Shown one piece after another: positions 34,418 through 43,406 of a stretch of DNA of 64,000 nucleotides. The translations under genes and the position numbers were made by a program. Numbering within the stretch: the first letter of the stretch is position 1; every line of letters starts with the position of its first letter. The notes under the pieces were generated by a model. That model ran no database searches. It saw only the letters and a list, made by a program, of their open reading frames with translations, and was not told the DNA's origin. Source of the DNA: Croceicoccus bisphenolivorans (GTDB lineage: Bacteria > Pseudomonadota > Alphaproteobacteria > Sphingomonadales > Sphingomonadaceae). Location of the stretch: positions 124,001 to 188,000 of the forward strand of contig NZ_LRSE01000004.1 of assembly GCF_001634625.1 (NCBI RefSeq), read 5' to 3'.

Positions 34418-35647
34418 GTGGCAACGCAGCACAGGCACACCATCGTCATCGTCGGTGGCGGATCGGCGGGGATCGCGACGGCATCCTCTCTGCTGAAGCG
34501 TTCCCCCATGCTCGATATCGCCATCGTGGAACCGAAGTCGGAGCATTATTACCAACCCGGCTGGACGATGGTGGGCGGCGGGGTTTTCCGCGCGCCCGTC
34601 ACCATGCGGGCGATGAAGGACGTGATGCCCAAGGGCGTCGAGTGGCTGAAGACGGCGGTGAAATCCTTCGATCCAGACAACAACGCGGTCATGCTGGAGG
34701 ATGGTGCGATCCTCTTCTACGAACTGCTGATCGTTGCGCCCGGTATCAAGCTGGACTGGGGCAGGATCGCCGGGCTGGAAGCGACGCTGGGCCGCCACGG
34801 TGTCACGTCGAACTACCGCTACGACCTTGCGCCCTATACCTGGCAGCTGGTGCAACAGACCAAATCGGGGCGGGCGATCTTTACCCAGCCGCCGATGCCC
34901 ATCAAGTGCGCGGGCGCGCCGCAAAAGGCGATGTATCTGTCGTGCGACGAATGGCGCGATCGGGGCGTGCTGGGCGATATCGATGTCGAGTTCCACAACG
35001 CCGGTCCGTCGCTGTTTGGCGTGGCCGACTATGTCCCCGCGCTGATGGAATATGTCGAAAAGTACGGCATCGGCCTCAACTTCACATCCAACCTCGTGGC
35101 CGTGGACGGAGAGGCTAAGCAGGCGACGTTCGCCACCGCAAATGGCGAAGTCACAAAAGACTTCGAGATGATCCACGTCGTCCCGCCGCAGGTCGCGCCC
35201 GATTTCCTGCGCGACAGTCCGCTGGCGGCGGAAAGCGGTTTCGTGGAGGTCGACGACTTTACCCTTCGCCACAAACGCTATGCCAACGTCTTCGGCCTTG
35301 GCGATGCGGGGTCGATGGGCAACGCGAAGACCGCCGCCGCCGCGCGCAAGCAGGCGCCGATCGTTGCTGTGAACGCCCTGTCGGTGCTGGCGGGCGGAGA
35401 GCCGGTGGCGGCTTACGACGGCTACGGCTCGTGCCCGCTCACGGTGGAGAAGGGCAAGATCGTGCTGGCCGAGTTCGGCTATGGCGGCAAGCTGCTGCCC
35501 ACTTTCCCGAAGTGGATGATCGACGGCACCCGCCCGCGCCGCCTGTCGTGGCTGCTGAAAAGCGAGATACTGCCGTGGGTCTACTGGAACGGCATGCTGA
35601 AGGGGCACGAGTGGCTGGTGAAGCCCGATACGCCGGTGGCGAGCTAG
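34418..35647 (+). CDS. sqr: sulfide:quinone oxidoreductase (FAD)
   Basis: A membrane-associated flavoprotein that oxidises sulfide and passes electrons to the quinone pool. The 409-residue protein has the N-terminal FAD loop IVIVGGGSAGIATA (9-22), the active-site region YYQPGWTMVGGG (44-55), Cys164 in PIKCAGAPQKAMY, Cys339 in GYGSCPLT and the FAD-binding GLGDAGSMGNAKTA. The two cysteines at this spacing fit the SQOR-like type, which usually works with a persulfide dioxygenase, as encoded upstream. GTG 34418 follows CGGAGAAG. Cys176 is an additional nearby cysteine. Confidence 0.9.
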   Translation: MATQHRHTIVIVGGGSAGIATASSLLKRSPMLDIAIVEPKSEHYYQPGWTMVGGGVFRAPVTMRAMKDVMPKGVEWLKTAVKSFDPDNNAVMLEDGAILFYELLIVAPGIKLDWGRIAGLEATLGRHGVTSNYRYDLAPYTWQLVQQTKSGRAIFTQPPMPIKCAGAPQKAMYLSCDEWRDRGVLGDIDVEFHNAGPSLFGVADYVPALMEYVEKYGIGLNFTSNLVAVDGEAKQATFATANGEVTKDFEMIHVVPPQVAPDFLRDSPLAAESGFVEVDDFTLRHKRYANVFGLGDAGSMGNAKTAAAARKQAPIVAVNALSVLAGGEPVAAYDGYGSCPLTVEKGKIVLAEFGYGGKLLPTFPKWMIDGTRPRRLSWLLKSEILPWVYWNGMLKGHEWLVKPDTPVAS

Positions 35648-35663
35648 GCCGGTAGTCCCTGCC

Positions 35664-37421
35664 ATGCTCTCCCGCTACCTGCCGATCCTCGACTGGGGCC
35701 GCCGTTACGATGGCGAGACGCTGAGCAGCGACCTGATGGCCGCGGTCATCGTCACGATCATGCTGATCCCGCAAAGCCTTGCCTATGCATTGCTGGCCGG
35801 ATTGCCGCCGGTCGTGGGCCTTTACGCCTCGATCCTGCCGCTTGTCGCCTATGCCGTGTTCGGCACCAGCCGCACGCTGGCGGTGGGGCCGGTCGCGGTC
35901 GTTTCGCTGATGACGGCCAGCGCCGCGGGGGCGGTGGCGGCACAAGGCTCGCCCGAATACCTGACGGCCGCGATCACGCTGGCCGCGTTGTCGGGCGTGA
36001 TGCTGGCCGTGCTGGGTTTCCTGCGGCTGGGGTTTCTTGCCAACCTGCTGTCGCATCCGGTGATTTCCGGCTTCATCACGGCCAGCGGCCTGCTGATCGC
36101 GACCAGCCAGTTCAAGCACATCCTCGGCATAAAGGGCGGGGGCGACAACTGGCCCGAAATGCTCGGCAATCTTGCCACGGGGCTGGGCGATACCAATCCC
36201 CATACGCTGGTGATCGGGCTTGCCGCGACCGCCTTCCTGTTCTGGGTGCGCAAGGGGCTGAAGCCCATGCTCGTCCGTTTCGGGATGAAGCCGCGCGGGG
36301 CCGATATCGCGGCCAAGGCGGGGCCGGTCGTGGCCGTGGCTGTCACGATCCTTGCCGTCATCACCCTCGGCCTTGCGGACAAGGGCGTGAAGCTGGTCGG
36401 CGCTGTGCCGCAGGGGTTGCCGCCGTTTGCGCTGCCCTCGCTCGATCCCGATCTCGTCGCGCAGCTGTGGGTGCCGGCGCTGCTGATATCCGTCATCGGC
36501 TTCGTGGAATCGGTGTCCGTCGCGCAGACGCTGGCCGCCAAGCGCCGCCAGCGCATTGCGCCGGACCAGGAACTGATCGGGCTGGGCGCGGCAAACATCG
36601 CCAGTGCCTTTTCGGGCGGTTATCCGGTAACGGGCGGCTTCGCGCGATCGGTGGTGAATTTCGACGCCGGTGCGCAGACCCCTGCCGCCGGGGCCTATAC
36701 CGCCGTCGGCATTGCGCTTGCCTCCCTGTTCCTTACCCCGCTGCTGTTCAACCTGCCCGTCGCCACGCTGGCCGCGACGATCATCGTTGCCGTGCTCAGC
36801 CTTGTCGACCTGAAGACGCCGAAGCAGCTCTGGACTTATTCCAAGGGCGATCTTGCCGCCCATGCCGCCACCATCGGGGTGACGTTGATCTGGGGCGTGG
36901 AAACCGGCGTGATCGCGGGCGTTCTGGTCGGCCTGCTGCTCTATCTGTGGAAGGCATCGCGGCCCCACGCCGCCATCGTCGGCCGCGTTCCCGAAACGCA
37001 GCATTTCCGTAATGTGGAGCGGCACAAGGTGCTGACCGTTCCGCACGTCCTGTCGATCCGCATCGACGAGAACCTGTCATACCTCAACGCCCGCTGGCTG
37101 GAGGAATACGTGCTGGAACGCGTGGCCGAACGGCCCCAACTGCGCCACGTCATCCTGATGTGCAGCGCGGTGAACGCGATCGACGCATCGGCGCTGGAAA
37201 GCCTGGAGGCGATCAACCACCGGCTTGGTGACGGCGGCATCCGGCTGCACTTGTCCGAAGTGAAGGGGCCGGTGATGGACCGGCTGGAACGTAGCCATCT
37301 CCTGACCGACCTTACGGGCCGTGTGTTCCTGTCGCAGGACAAGGCCTTTTCCGAGCTTGCCACCGATGATGGCAGCGAGCCACCGTTGCAGACGGCGGAC
37401 TGGGCGCGCGGCATGATCTGA
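35664..37421 (+). CDS. SulP-family anion permease with STAS domain
   Basis: An inner-membrane transporter of 585 residues. It has the SulP core (about 20-440) with LIPQSLAYALLAGLPPVVGLYASILPLVAYAVFGTS (residues 33-68), a later FSGGYPVTGGFARSVVN, and a C-terminal STAS domain (about 455-560; VILMCSAVNAIDASALESLEAIN). Next to Blh and SQR it most likely moves sulfate, sulfite or another sulfur oxyanion, perhaps exporting the product of sulfide oxidation; bicarbonate transport is also known in the family. It starts 16 nt after sqr. Confidence 0.9.
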   Translation: MLSRYLPILDWGRRYDGETLSSDLMAAVIVTIMLIPQSLAYALLAGLPPVVGLYASILPLVAYAVFGTSRTLAVGPVAVVSLMTASAAGAVAAQGSPEYLTAAITLAALSGVMLAVLGFLRLGFLANLLSHPVISGFITASGLLIATSQFKHILGIKGGGDNWPEMLGNLATGLGDTNPHTLVIGLAATAFLFWVRKGLKPMLVRFGMKPRGADIAAKAGPVVAVAVTILAVITLGLADKGVKLVGAVPQGLPPFALPSLDPDLVAQLWVPALLISVIGFVESVSVAQTLAAKRRQRIAPDQELIGLGAANIASAFSGGYPVTGGFARSVVNFDAGAQTPAAGAYTAVGIALASLFLTPLLFNLPVATLAATIIVAVLSLVDLKTPKQLWTYSKGDLAAHAATIGVTLIWGVETGVIAGVLVGLLLYLWKASRPHAAIVGRVPETQHFRNVERHKVLTVPHVLSIRIDENLSYLNARWLEEYVLERVAERPQLRHVILMCSAVNAIDASALESLEAINHRLGDGGIRLHLSEVKGPVMDRLERSHLLTDLTGRVFLSQDKAFSELATDDGSEPPLQTADWARGMI

Positions 37422-37516
37422 CTTGGGACTTGCGTAGCATGCAACCGCAATGGCGGATCATGCGCTTTTGCCTGTGATCGCAGGCGTGTAGGGAAGAGGA
37501 AAACCGGAGAAGTTAC

Positions 37517-38968
37517 TTGTTCGAAGGTCTCGATGCCCTCTTGCTGGCGCGCGCGCAGTTCGCGTTCACTGTCAGCTTCCATTTCATCTTTCCCGCCTTC
37601 TCGATCGGGTTGGCCAGCTACCTCATGGTGCTGGAGGGGCTGTGGCTGAAGACCGGCAAGTCGCTCTACCTCGACCTGTTCAAGTACTGGCTGAAGATAT
37701 TTGCCGTCGCCTTTGCGATGGGCGTCGTCTCCGGCATCGTCATGTCCTACCAGTTCGGCACCAACTGGGCTGTTTTCTCCGACAGGGCGGGGCCGGTGAT
37801 CGGGCCGCTGATGGCTTACGAGGTGCTGACCGCCTTCTTCCTTGAGGCCGGTTTCCTGGGCGTCATGCTGTTCGGGATGGAGAAGGTGGGGCGCAAGATC
37901 CACTTCGCCGCGACCTGCATGGTGGCAATGGGTACGTTCATCTCCGCCTTCTGGATCCTGTCGGTGAACAGCTGGATGCAGACGCCGACGGGGTACGAGA
38001 TCGGTGCGAACGGACAGTTCCTGCCCGGCCCGTCTTGGTGGGCGATCGTGTTCAATCCCAGCTTTCCCTATCGCCTCGTCCATACGGTGATCGCCGCTTA
38101 CCTGACGACCGCGCTGGCCGTGGGCGGGGTCGGCGCGTGGCACCTGTTGAAGGACAAGGGCAACGCCCATGCGCGAAAGATGTTCTCGATGGCGATGTGG
38201 ATGGCCGCGCTCGTCGCGCCGATCCAGATATTTGCGGGCGATGCGCACGGCCTCAACACGCTGGAGCATCAGCCTGCCAAGGTCATGGCGATGGAGGGGC
38301 ATTATGAAAGCCACCCCGACGGCGCGCCGCTGATCCTGTTCGGCATTCCCGACAGCGAGGCGGGCGAAGTGAAATACGCGGTCGAGATTCCGAAGCTTTC
38401 CTCGCTGATCCTGAAGCATGATCCGAATGCGCCGCTGGCCGGCCTCGACACGATTCCGGCAGAGGATCACCCGCCCGTCGGCGTCGTGTTCTGGGCATTC
38501 CGCGTGATGGTCGGCATCGGGTTCGCCATGCTCGGCCTTGGGCTGTGGAGCCTGTTCGCAAGGATGAGGGGCAAGCTCTACGACTGGCCCTTGCTGCACA
38601 AGGCGGCGCTGGTGATGGGCCCGTCGGGCTTCGTCGCGGTGATCGCGGGCTGGTTCACCACCGAAGTGGGCCGCCAGCCGTTTACCGTTTACGGCTTGCT
38701 GCGCACGGCAGACAGCGCCAGCCCGCTGGATGCGCCCGCCGTGGCGGGATCGCTGATCGCCTTCGTGGTCATCTATTTCGCCGTTTTCGGCATGGGCACG
38801 TGGTACGTCCTGCACCTGATGGGCAAGGCTCCGCGCCCGCACGAGTTCGGGGTGAAGCGTGGCATGAAAGGCCCGATCCGCACCGCCGGCATCACGCCGG
38901 GGCCGACGCAAAATCCCGGCCATGCGGAGCGGCTGCCCGATAGTGATCCGACGGATGGAGCAATTTGA
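37517..38968 (+). CDS. cioA: cyanide-insensitive/bd-type quinol oxidase subunit I
   Basis: Carries the hemes and the quinol site of a cytochrome bd-family terminal oxidase in the inner membrane. The 483-residue protein has nine or so helices, the heme-ligand His in FTVSFHFIFPAFSIG (His22), SFPYRLVHTVIAAYL with the second His, and GRQPFTVYGLLRT at the quinol site. The Q-loop is short (about 300-330), as in CioA rather than E. coli CydA. TTG 37517 follows GGAGAAGTTAC. Such oxidases resist sulfide and cyanide, which suits the SQR operon just upstream. Confidence 0.92.
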   Translation: MFEGLDALLLARAQFAFTVSFHFIFPAFSIGLASYLMVLEGLWLKTGKSLYLDLFKYWLKIFAVAFAMGVVSGIVMSYQFGTNWAVFSDRAGPVIGPLMAYEVLTAFFLEAGFLGVMLFGMEKVGRKIHFAATCMVAMGTFISAFWILSVNSWMQTPTGYEIGANGQFLPGPSWWAIVFNPSFPYRLVHTVIAAYLTTALAVGGVGAWHLLKDKGNAHARKMFSMAMWMAALVAPIQIFAGDAHGLNTLEHQPAKVMAMEGHYESHPDGAPLILFGIPDSEAGEVKYAVEIPKLSSLILKHDPNAPLAGLDTIPAEDHPPVGVVFWAFRVMVGIGFAMLGLGLWSLFARMRGKLYDWPLLHKAALVMGPSGFVAVIAGWFTTEVGRQPFTVYGLLRTADSASPLDAPAVAGSLIAFVVIYFAVFGMGTWYVLHLMGKAPRPHEFGVKRGMKGPIRTAGITPGPTQNPGHAERLPDSDPTDGAI

Positions 38969-39963
38969 TGGACCTGACGATCCTTTGGGCGGGCATCATC
39001 GCCTTCGCCGTTTTCGCCTATGTCGTGATGGACGGGTTCGATCTGGGCATCGGGGTGCTGTTCCCGACGTTCAAGGTCGGGCCGGAGCGGGACATGGCGA
39101 TGAATTCCATCGCGCCGGTGTGGGACGGGAACGAGACGTGGCTGGTGCTGGGCGGCGGCGGCCTGTTCGCGGCGTTTCCGCTGGCCTACGCCGTGCTGCT
39201 GCCCGCGACATACCCGCTGGTCATCGCCATGCTGCTCGGCCTTGTCTTTCGCGGGGTGGCGTTCGAATTCCGCTGGCGCGATCCGGGGCATCGGGCGTTG
39301 TGGGATGCGGCGTTCACCGGCGGTTCGCTGGTCGCCGCGATGGCGCAGGGGATGATCCTTGGCGCGATGCTGCAAGGGATCGAGGTTGCGAACCGCGCCT
39401 ATGCTGGATCGTGGTTCGACTGGCTGACACCCTATACCCTGCTGACCGGCATCGGCACCACGGCGGGCTATGCGTTGTTGGGGTCGACATGGCTGATCTG
39501 GAAACTGGAAGGGCCGGCGCAGGACCATGCGTTCAGGCTGGCATTCCGCGCCATGCTGGCGACGGGCGTGCTGATGGCGGCGGTTTCGCTCTACAACCTG
39601 TTCCTGCGGCCCGAATATCGCGACAAGTGGCTGACCGCGCCGGAGATCGTCTACACCTGGCCCATCCCGATCATGACCGCCATCGCGGGCGTTGCCCTGT
39701 GGCGCGCCATAGCCCGGCGGCGTGAAGTCGCGCCGTTCCTGCTAAGCCTCTTGCTCTTCCTGCTCGGCATGGCGGGGCTGGGGCTGACGATGTACCCCGA
39801 TGTCGTGCCGCCGGACATGACGATCTGGGACGCTGCCGCACCGCACCGCAGCCAGGTATTCATGCTGGTGGGCGTGGCGATCACGATGCCGCTGATCATC
39901 GCCTATACCGCGTGGGCCTATTGGGTGTTTCGCGGCAAGGTCGGGGCGGACGGCTACCATTGA
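38968..39963 (+). CDS. cioB: cyanide-insensitive/bd-type quinol oxidase subunit II
   Basis: The partner subunit of CioA, structurally similar but without heme ligands. The 331-residue protein has eight or nine helices and the family start MDLTILWAGIIAFAVFAYVVMDGFDLGIG, followed by NSIAPVWDGNETWLVLGGGGLFAAFP. Its ATG shares the A of the cioA TGA. Transcription of a DUF2474 micropeptide gene would normally follow directly; here it is displaced to 41107 by an opposing gene. Confidence 0.93.
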   Translation: MDLTILWAGIIAFAVFAYVVMDGFDLGIGVLFPTFKVGPERDMAMNSIAPVWDGNETWLVLGGGGLFAAFPLAYAVLLPATYPLVIAMLLGLVFRGVAFEFRWRDPGHRALWDAAFTGGSLVAAMAQGMILGAMLQGIEVANRAYAGSWFDWLTPYTLLTGIGTTAGYALLGSTWLIWKLEGPAQDHAFRLAFRAMLATGVLMAAVSLYNLFLRPEYRDKWLTAPEIVYTWPIPIMTAIAGVALWRAIARRREVAPFLLSLLLFLLGMAGLGLTMYPDVVPPDMTIWDAAAPHRSQVFMLVGVAITMPLIIAYTAWAYWVFRGKVGADGYH

Positions 39964-39985
39964 GCCGCCCGCCCGCATGTGGCGC

Positions 39986-40987
39986 CTAGCGACTGGCGGT
40001 CACGGTGATATTGCCGAATGCGCGGTATCCGGGATCGTTCGGCCGGAAGTAAGTGACCGCAATGCCGATTTCCTTGCCCTTCGGCCCGAAGAACCAGCCC
40101 TGGAACGGCATCTGCAGGTCGAAATCCTGATAGTTGAACAAGCCGCCGATCGAATAGGGCTCGTCGTTGATCTCGATATCGTTGGCGGTGAAGGTCCCGA
40201 AATCGACCGTCGTTTCGGCGCTCGCTCCGGAGCCGGAGGCAGATTTGTTGCCCAGCGTTCCGGTGAGATGCATGGTAATGTCGACCGTGTAGGTGTTGAG
40301 ATCGACGCTGATAGCTTCCTGCGAACCGGTAACGGTGTAGCTTGCGAAGGTGCCGTCGGTGAATACGCGGACGATCGACCCGCCGCTGGCAAAGGCGGTA
40401 TAGCTTACCGGAGAGGTCGAGGGTTCATCGTCGGGTTCCGTCGGGACGCCGAACACGCAAGTCGTGTTTTCCACCCCGCCGAAGTTGCCGTTGAACAAAC
40501 CGTAGGCAAGCACGCGCGAATACTGAAGCGTGGATCCGCCCGGATCGGGTGCGACGATCGTCATGCCTCCGCTGGGTTGGCCGTTCGTCAAGATCAGGTA
40601 CTGTTCTTCGAAGATAGGATTGGTCGGCGTGATGGCGTCGGCCGGTCCGAATGTCTGGTTGACACCTTCACCTGTTACCGTCCAGCTGTTCGCGCTCGCA
40701 TCGAAGGCAAGGGCGGCAAGATCCGACCCGAACGGTACCGGCGGCGCGGGGAAAATCGCGCCGTTTGCCTGGATGTAGCCCTGGCAGGCCAGCGCGAAGT
40801 CCTGATTGCCGGTAAGCGCGGAGTATGTGCTTTAGGTGGGCGACGGCGTCGGGCTGCCGCCTGGCGTAGGCGTGGGGGTGCCGCCGCCTACTCCTGTGCC
40901 TCCACCGCTACTGCTACCATCACCACCGCCGCAGGCGGACAGGACGAGGACTGCGGCGATAACGCCGCCATTATGAATGCGACCCAT
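39986..40987 (-). pseudogene. TbpB-like surface lipoprotein gene interrupted by one in-frame TAA
   Basis: Read on the minus strand from ATG 40987: MGRIHNGGVIAAVLVLSAC is a lipoprotein signal with lipobox LSAC. A Gly/Ser then Thr/Pro linker follows, ending SPTPSPT, then TAA at 40834-40832. The same frame continues without any other stop for about 280 codons (STYSALTGNQDFALACQGYI...) to the end at 39986. The C-terminus holds GWFFGPKGKEIGIAVTY, close to the GxFFGPxxxEvGG motif of transferrin-binding-protein-like and Slam-dependent surface lipoproteins. Total 333 codons plus stop. A fresh nonsense mutation, a sequencing error or recoding are all possible. A downstream TTG 40591 frame alone would lack the signal peptide. 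Confidence 0.8.
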
Positions 40988-41106
40988 GTGTACTTCCACT
41001 CCCAAGTGAAGAGGCATTGCTTAACCGAATCGTTAAGGAAGGAAATACGCTTTTTTCAGACCATTCTTCTTGTAGGTCACTTACTGGTGGAAAATCGGCA
41101 ACTGTC

Positions 41107-41256
41107 ATGAACGAACAGGAACAAGAACCCGGGCGGACCGATCAGGTAGAAGGGCCGTTGTGGAAGCGCCTCGCATGGCTTGTCGCGATCTGGACGGCCA
41201 GTGTCGCCGTGCTTGGCGCGGTGGCATGGCTGCTGCGGTTATGGATCGCGCCTTAG
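41107..41256 (+). CDS. DUF2474 micropeptide, probable bd/CIO oxidase small subunit
   Basis: A 49-residue protein: a hydrophilic N-terminus (MNEQEQEPGRTDQ), then GPLWKRLAWLVAIWTASVAV and a single TM ending LLRLWIAP. The WxKRLxWxxxIWxxSVxxL pattern matches DUF2474, a family of tiny membrane proteins found downstream of cioB/cydB, thought to be analogous to CydX. Here it is 1.14 kb downstream of cioB on the same strand. Its last 4 bases overlap the end of the convergent MscS gene. Confidence 0.75.
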   Translation: MNEQEQEPGRTDQVEGPLWKRLAWLVAIWTASVAVLGAVAWLLRLWIAP

Positions 41257-42242
41257 TTTTCCTCGCCCGCCTGTTCCGGACGGGTCAGCAGCGGAACCGG
41301 TTCCTTGAAGGTATGGGTGATATAGGGGAACGGGATCTCGATGTCCGCATCCTCCAGCCCGCGCTTCACGCGGCGCAGGATATCGTCGCGGATGATGAAG
41401 AAGTCGCGCGGTGCGCCGCCGCACCACCAGCGGATCATGAAATCCACGGAACTGGCGCCGAAGGCCTGTACCAGCACGTCGATCGGCTTGTCGTCGGGAA
41501 TGCCCTCCAGCCCCTCCAGCGATTGGCGGATAACCTCGGTCGCGTGCTCTAGATCGGTGTCGTAGGATACGCCGACCACCACTTCCCAGCGCCGGATCGG
41601 CTGTTCGGTCAGGATCTTGACCGGGTTCTTGAACAGCATGGAATTGGGGCAGATCGTCAGCTCTCCGGTGAACTGGCGGATATGCGTTTCGCGAAGCGAG
41701 ATATGCTCCACTTTGCCCAGAATGCCTTCCACTTCGATGGAATCGCCGATCTGCATCCGGTCGCGCAGCATGATCAGCACGCCGGCCAGGAAGTTCTCGA
41801 AAATGTCCTGAAACGCGAAACCGATGGCGACAGTGCCTACGCCAAGCCCGGCGACAAGTCCGCTCGGCTCCAGCCCCGGCAGGACGATCGTGGCGGCGAT
41901 CATGATGCCGATCAGCCAGATCGCCAGTTTCACCAGCGTTTCGACCAGCGCCTTCAGGCTGACGCGCAGGTTGGTGCGGCCAGTGATCGCATCGGCGATG
42001 CGGGTGGTGAAGCGGGCGATGATCCACGTGAGGATCAGGACAACCAGCGCGATGGCGAAATTGGGCAGCGCCTTGATCAGGCCGGTGCCCATCTTCTCGA
42101 ACTCGGACTGGATGATGGAAACGACGTCGAGGACGGAAAGGATCGTGCTTCTCCGGGTAACAGGGGGCTCTGGCTGCGCGGTTGCCGCAGTAACGCCGTG
42201 GGCGTCTAGGCGTTCCGACGCGTCGGCGTCAAATGGCGGCAC
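41253..42242 (-). CDS. MscS-family mechanosensitive channel (short form)
   Basis: An inner-membrane channel. The N-terminal part has TMs near 58-78 and 98-118. The pore helix is LVAGLGVGTVAIGFAFQDIFENFLAGVLIM (about 128-157), then GDSIEVEGILGKVEHISLRETHIRQFTGELTICPNSMLF of the MscS beta domain. The frame opens at GTG 42242 (329 residues) but a long imperfect hairpin spans 42209-42286, so that start is doubtful; ATG 42092 would shorten the cytoplasmic tail without loss of TMs. It is downstream of and on the same strand as phhA-hpd. Confidence 0.87.
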   Translation of the reverse strand: MPPFDADASERLDAHGVTAATAQPEPPVTRRSTILSVLDVVSIIQSEFEKMGTGLIKALPNFAIALVVLILTWIIARFTTRIADAITGRTNLRVSLKALVETLVKLAIWLIGIMIAATIVLPGLEPSGLVAGLGVGTVAIGFAFQDIFENFLAGVLIMLRDRMQIGDSIEVEGILGKVEHISLRETHIRQFTGELTICPNSMLFKNPVKILTEQPIRRWEVVVGVSYDTDLEHATEVIRQSLEGLEGIPDDKPIDVLVQAFGASSVDFMIRWWCGGAPRDFFIIRDDILRRVKRGLEDADIEIPFPYITHTFKEPVPLLTRPEQAGEEN

Positions 42243-42286
42243 GTTCGGTCACGTGCCTGCCATTTGCGGGGATGCGTCGGAACGCC
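42209..42286. repeat. long imperfect hairpin between hpd and the MscS gene
   Basis: Outer arms GGCGTTCCGACGC (42209-42221) and GCGTCGGAACGCC (42274-42286) pair perfectly and extend by 3 more pairs. Inner arms CAAATGGC (42230-42237) with GCCATTTG (42259-42266), and GGCACGT (42238-42244) with ACGTGCC (42251-42257), close a 6-nt loop. No T-run follows on either strand, so it is not a standard intrinsic terminator. Confidence 0.8.
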
Positions 42287-42311
42287 CCCGTCCTGTTCCA
42301 TGTTCCGGTGG

Positions 42312-43406
42312 CTAGGCCGTCTCGTCCACTTTCAGCGTGCCGCGGCGTACCTGATCGCGTTCCATGCTTTCGAACAGGGCCTTGAAATTGCCTTCGCCGA
42401 AACCTTCGTCACCGCGCCGCTGGATGAATTCGAAGAAAACCGGGCCGATCGTCGCCTCTGCAAAGATCTGCAGCAACAGGCGCGGTTGTCCGCCCTCTGT
42501 CGTGCCGTCCAGCAGGATGCCGCGCGACTTGAGTTCTCCGACCGGCTCGCCATGGCCGGGCAGGCGTTCAGCCAGCATCTCGTAATAAGTGGCGGGCGGG
42601 GCAGTCATGAAGGGGACGCCGCTGACCTTCAGGCTGTCCCACGTCTGCAAGAGATCGTCGCAGATGAAGGCGATGTGCTGGATGCCTTCGCCGTTGTATT
42701 CGCGCAGGAACTCCTCGATCTGGCCGCCCCCGCTCTTGCCTTCCTCGTTCAGGGGGATGCGGATCTTGCCGTCGGGCGCGGTCAGCGCCTTGCTGGTGAG
42801 GCCGGTATATTCGCCCTTGATGTCGAAATAGCGGATTTCGCGGAAGTTGAAGAGCGTCTCGTAATAGTCGGCCCAGTAAGCCATCCGGCCGCCGTAGACG
42901 TTGTGGGTCAGGTGATCGATCCGCGCCAGCCCCGCGCCGACCGGATGGCGATCCATGCCGGGCAGGTACTCGAAATCGATGTCGTAGATCGAGAGCGACC
43001 CTGCGCCGTCATCATAGCGGTCGGTCAGGTAGATGATCGCATTGCCGATGCCGCGAATGGCGGGGATGTGCAGTTCCATCGGGCCGGTGTGCGTCTCCAC
43101 CGGCTCGGCCCCGCGCGCCAGCAGTTCGGCATAGGCCTTGCGCGCGTCGCGCACGCGAAATCCCATGCCGCAGGCAGACGGGCCGTGTTCGCGGCTGAAG
43201 TACCAGGCCGCGCTTTTCGGTTCGTAATTGGTGACAAGGTTGATGTCGCCCTGCCGCCAAAGCTCCACGTCTTTCGACCGGTGCCGTGCCACGCGGGTAA
43301 AGCCCATCGCGTTGAACACCGGTTCCAGCACGCCCTTTTCGGGCGCGGAAAATTCCACGAACTCGAACCCGTCAAGGCCGATGGGGTTTTCGAAAAGGTC
43401 GGTCAT
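42312..43406 (-). CDS. hpd: 4-hydroxyphenylpyruvate dioxygenase
   Basis: Converts 4-hydroxyphenylpyruvate to homogentisate in phenylalanine/tyrosine breakdown. The 364-residue non-heme iron enzyme has two VOC-fold halves; iron ligands are His165 (ARIDHLTHN), His244 ([11 protein letters not shown]) and Glu317 (LLQIFAE). Length is normal. ATG 43406 overlaps the phhA stop by 4 nt. It forms an operon with phhA; later steps (hmgA, fahA) are not in the window. Confidence 0.95.
   Translation of the reverse strand: MTDLFENPIGLDGFEFVEFSAPEKGVLEPVFNAMGFTRVARHRSKDVELWRQGDINLVTNYEPKSAAWYFSREHGPSACGMGFRVRDARKAYAELLARGAEPVETHTGPMELHIPAIRGIGNAIIYLTDRYDDGAGSLSIYDIDFEYLPGMDRHPVGAGLARIDHLTHNVYGGRMAYWADYYETLFNFREIRYFDIKGEYTGLTSKALTAPDGKIRIPLNEEGKSGGGQIEEFLREYNGEGIQHIAFICDDLLQTWDSLKVSGVPFMTAPPATYYEMLAERLPGHGEPVGELKSRGILLDGTTEGGQPRLLLQIFAEATIGPVFFEFIQRRGDEGFGEGNFKALFESMERDQVRRGTLKVDETA

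Noticed and set aside
40832-41017. Separate 61-residue lipoprotein
   Set aside because: The downstream domain continues in the same frame immediately after its stop, so it is better read as the 5' part of one interrupted gene.
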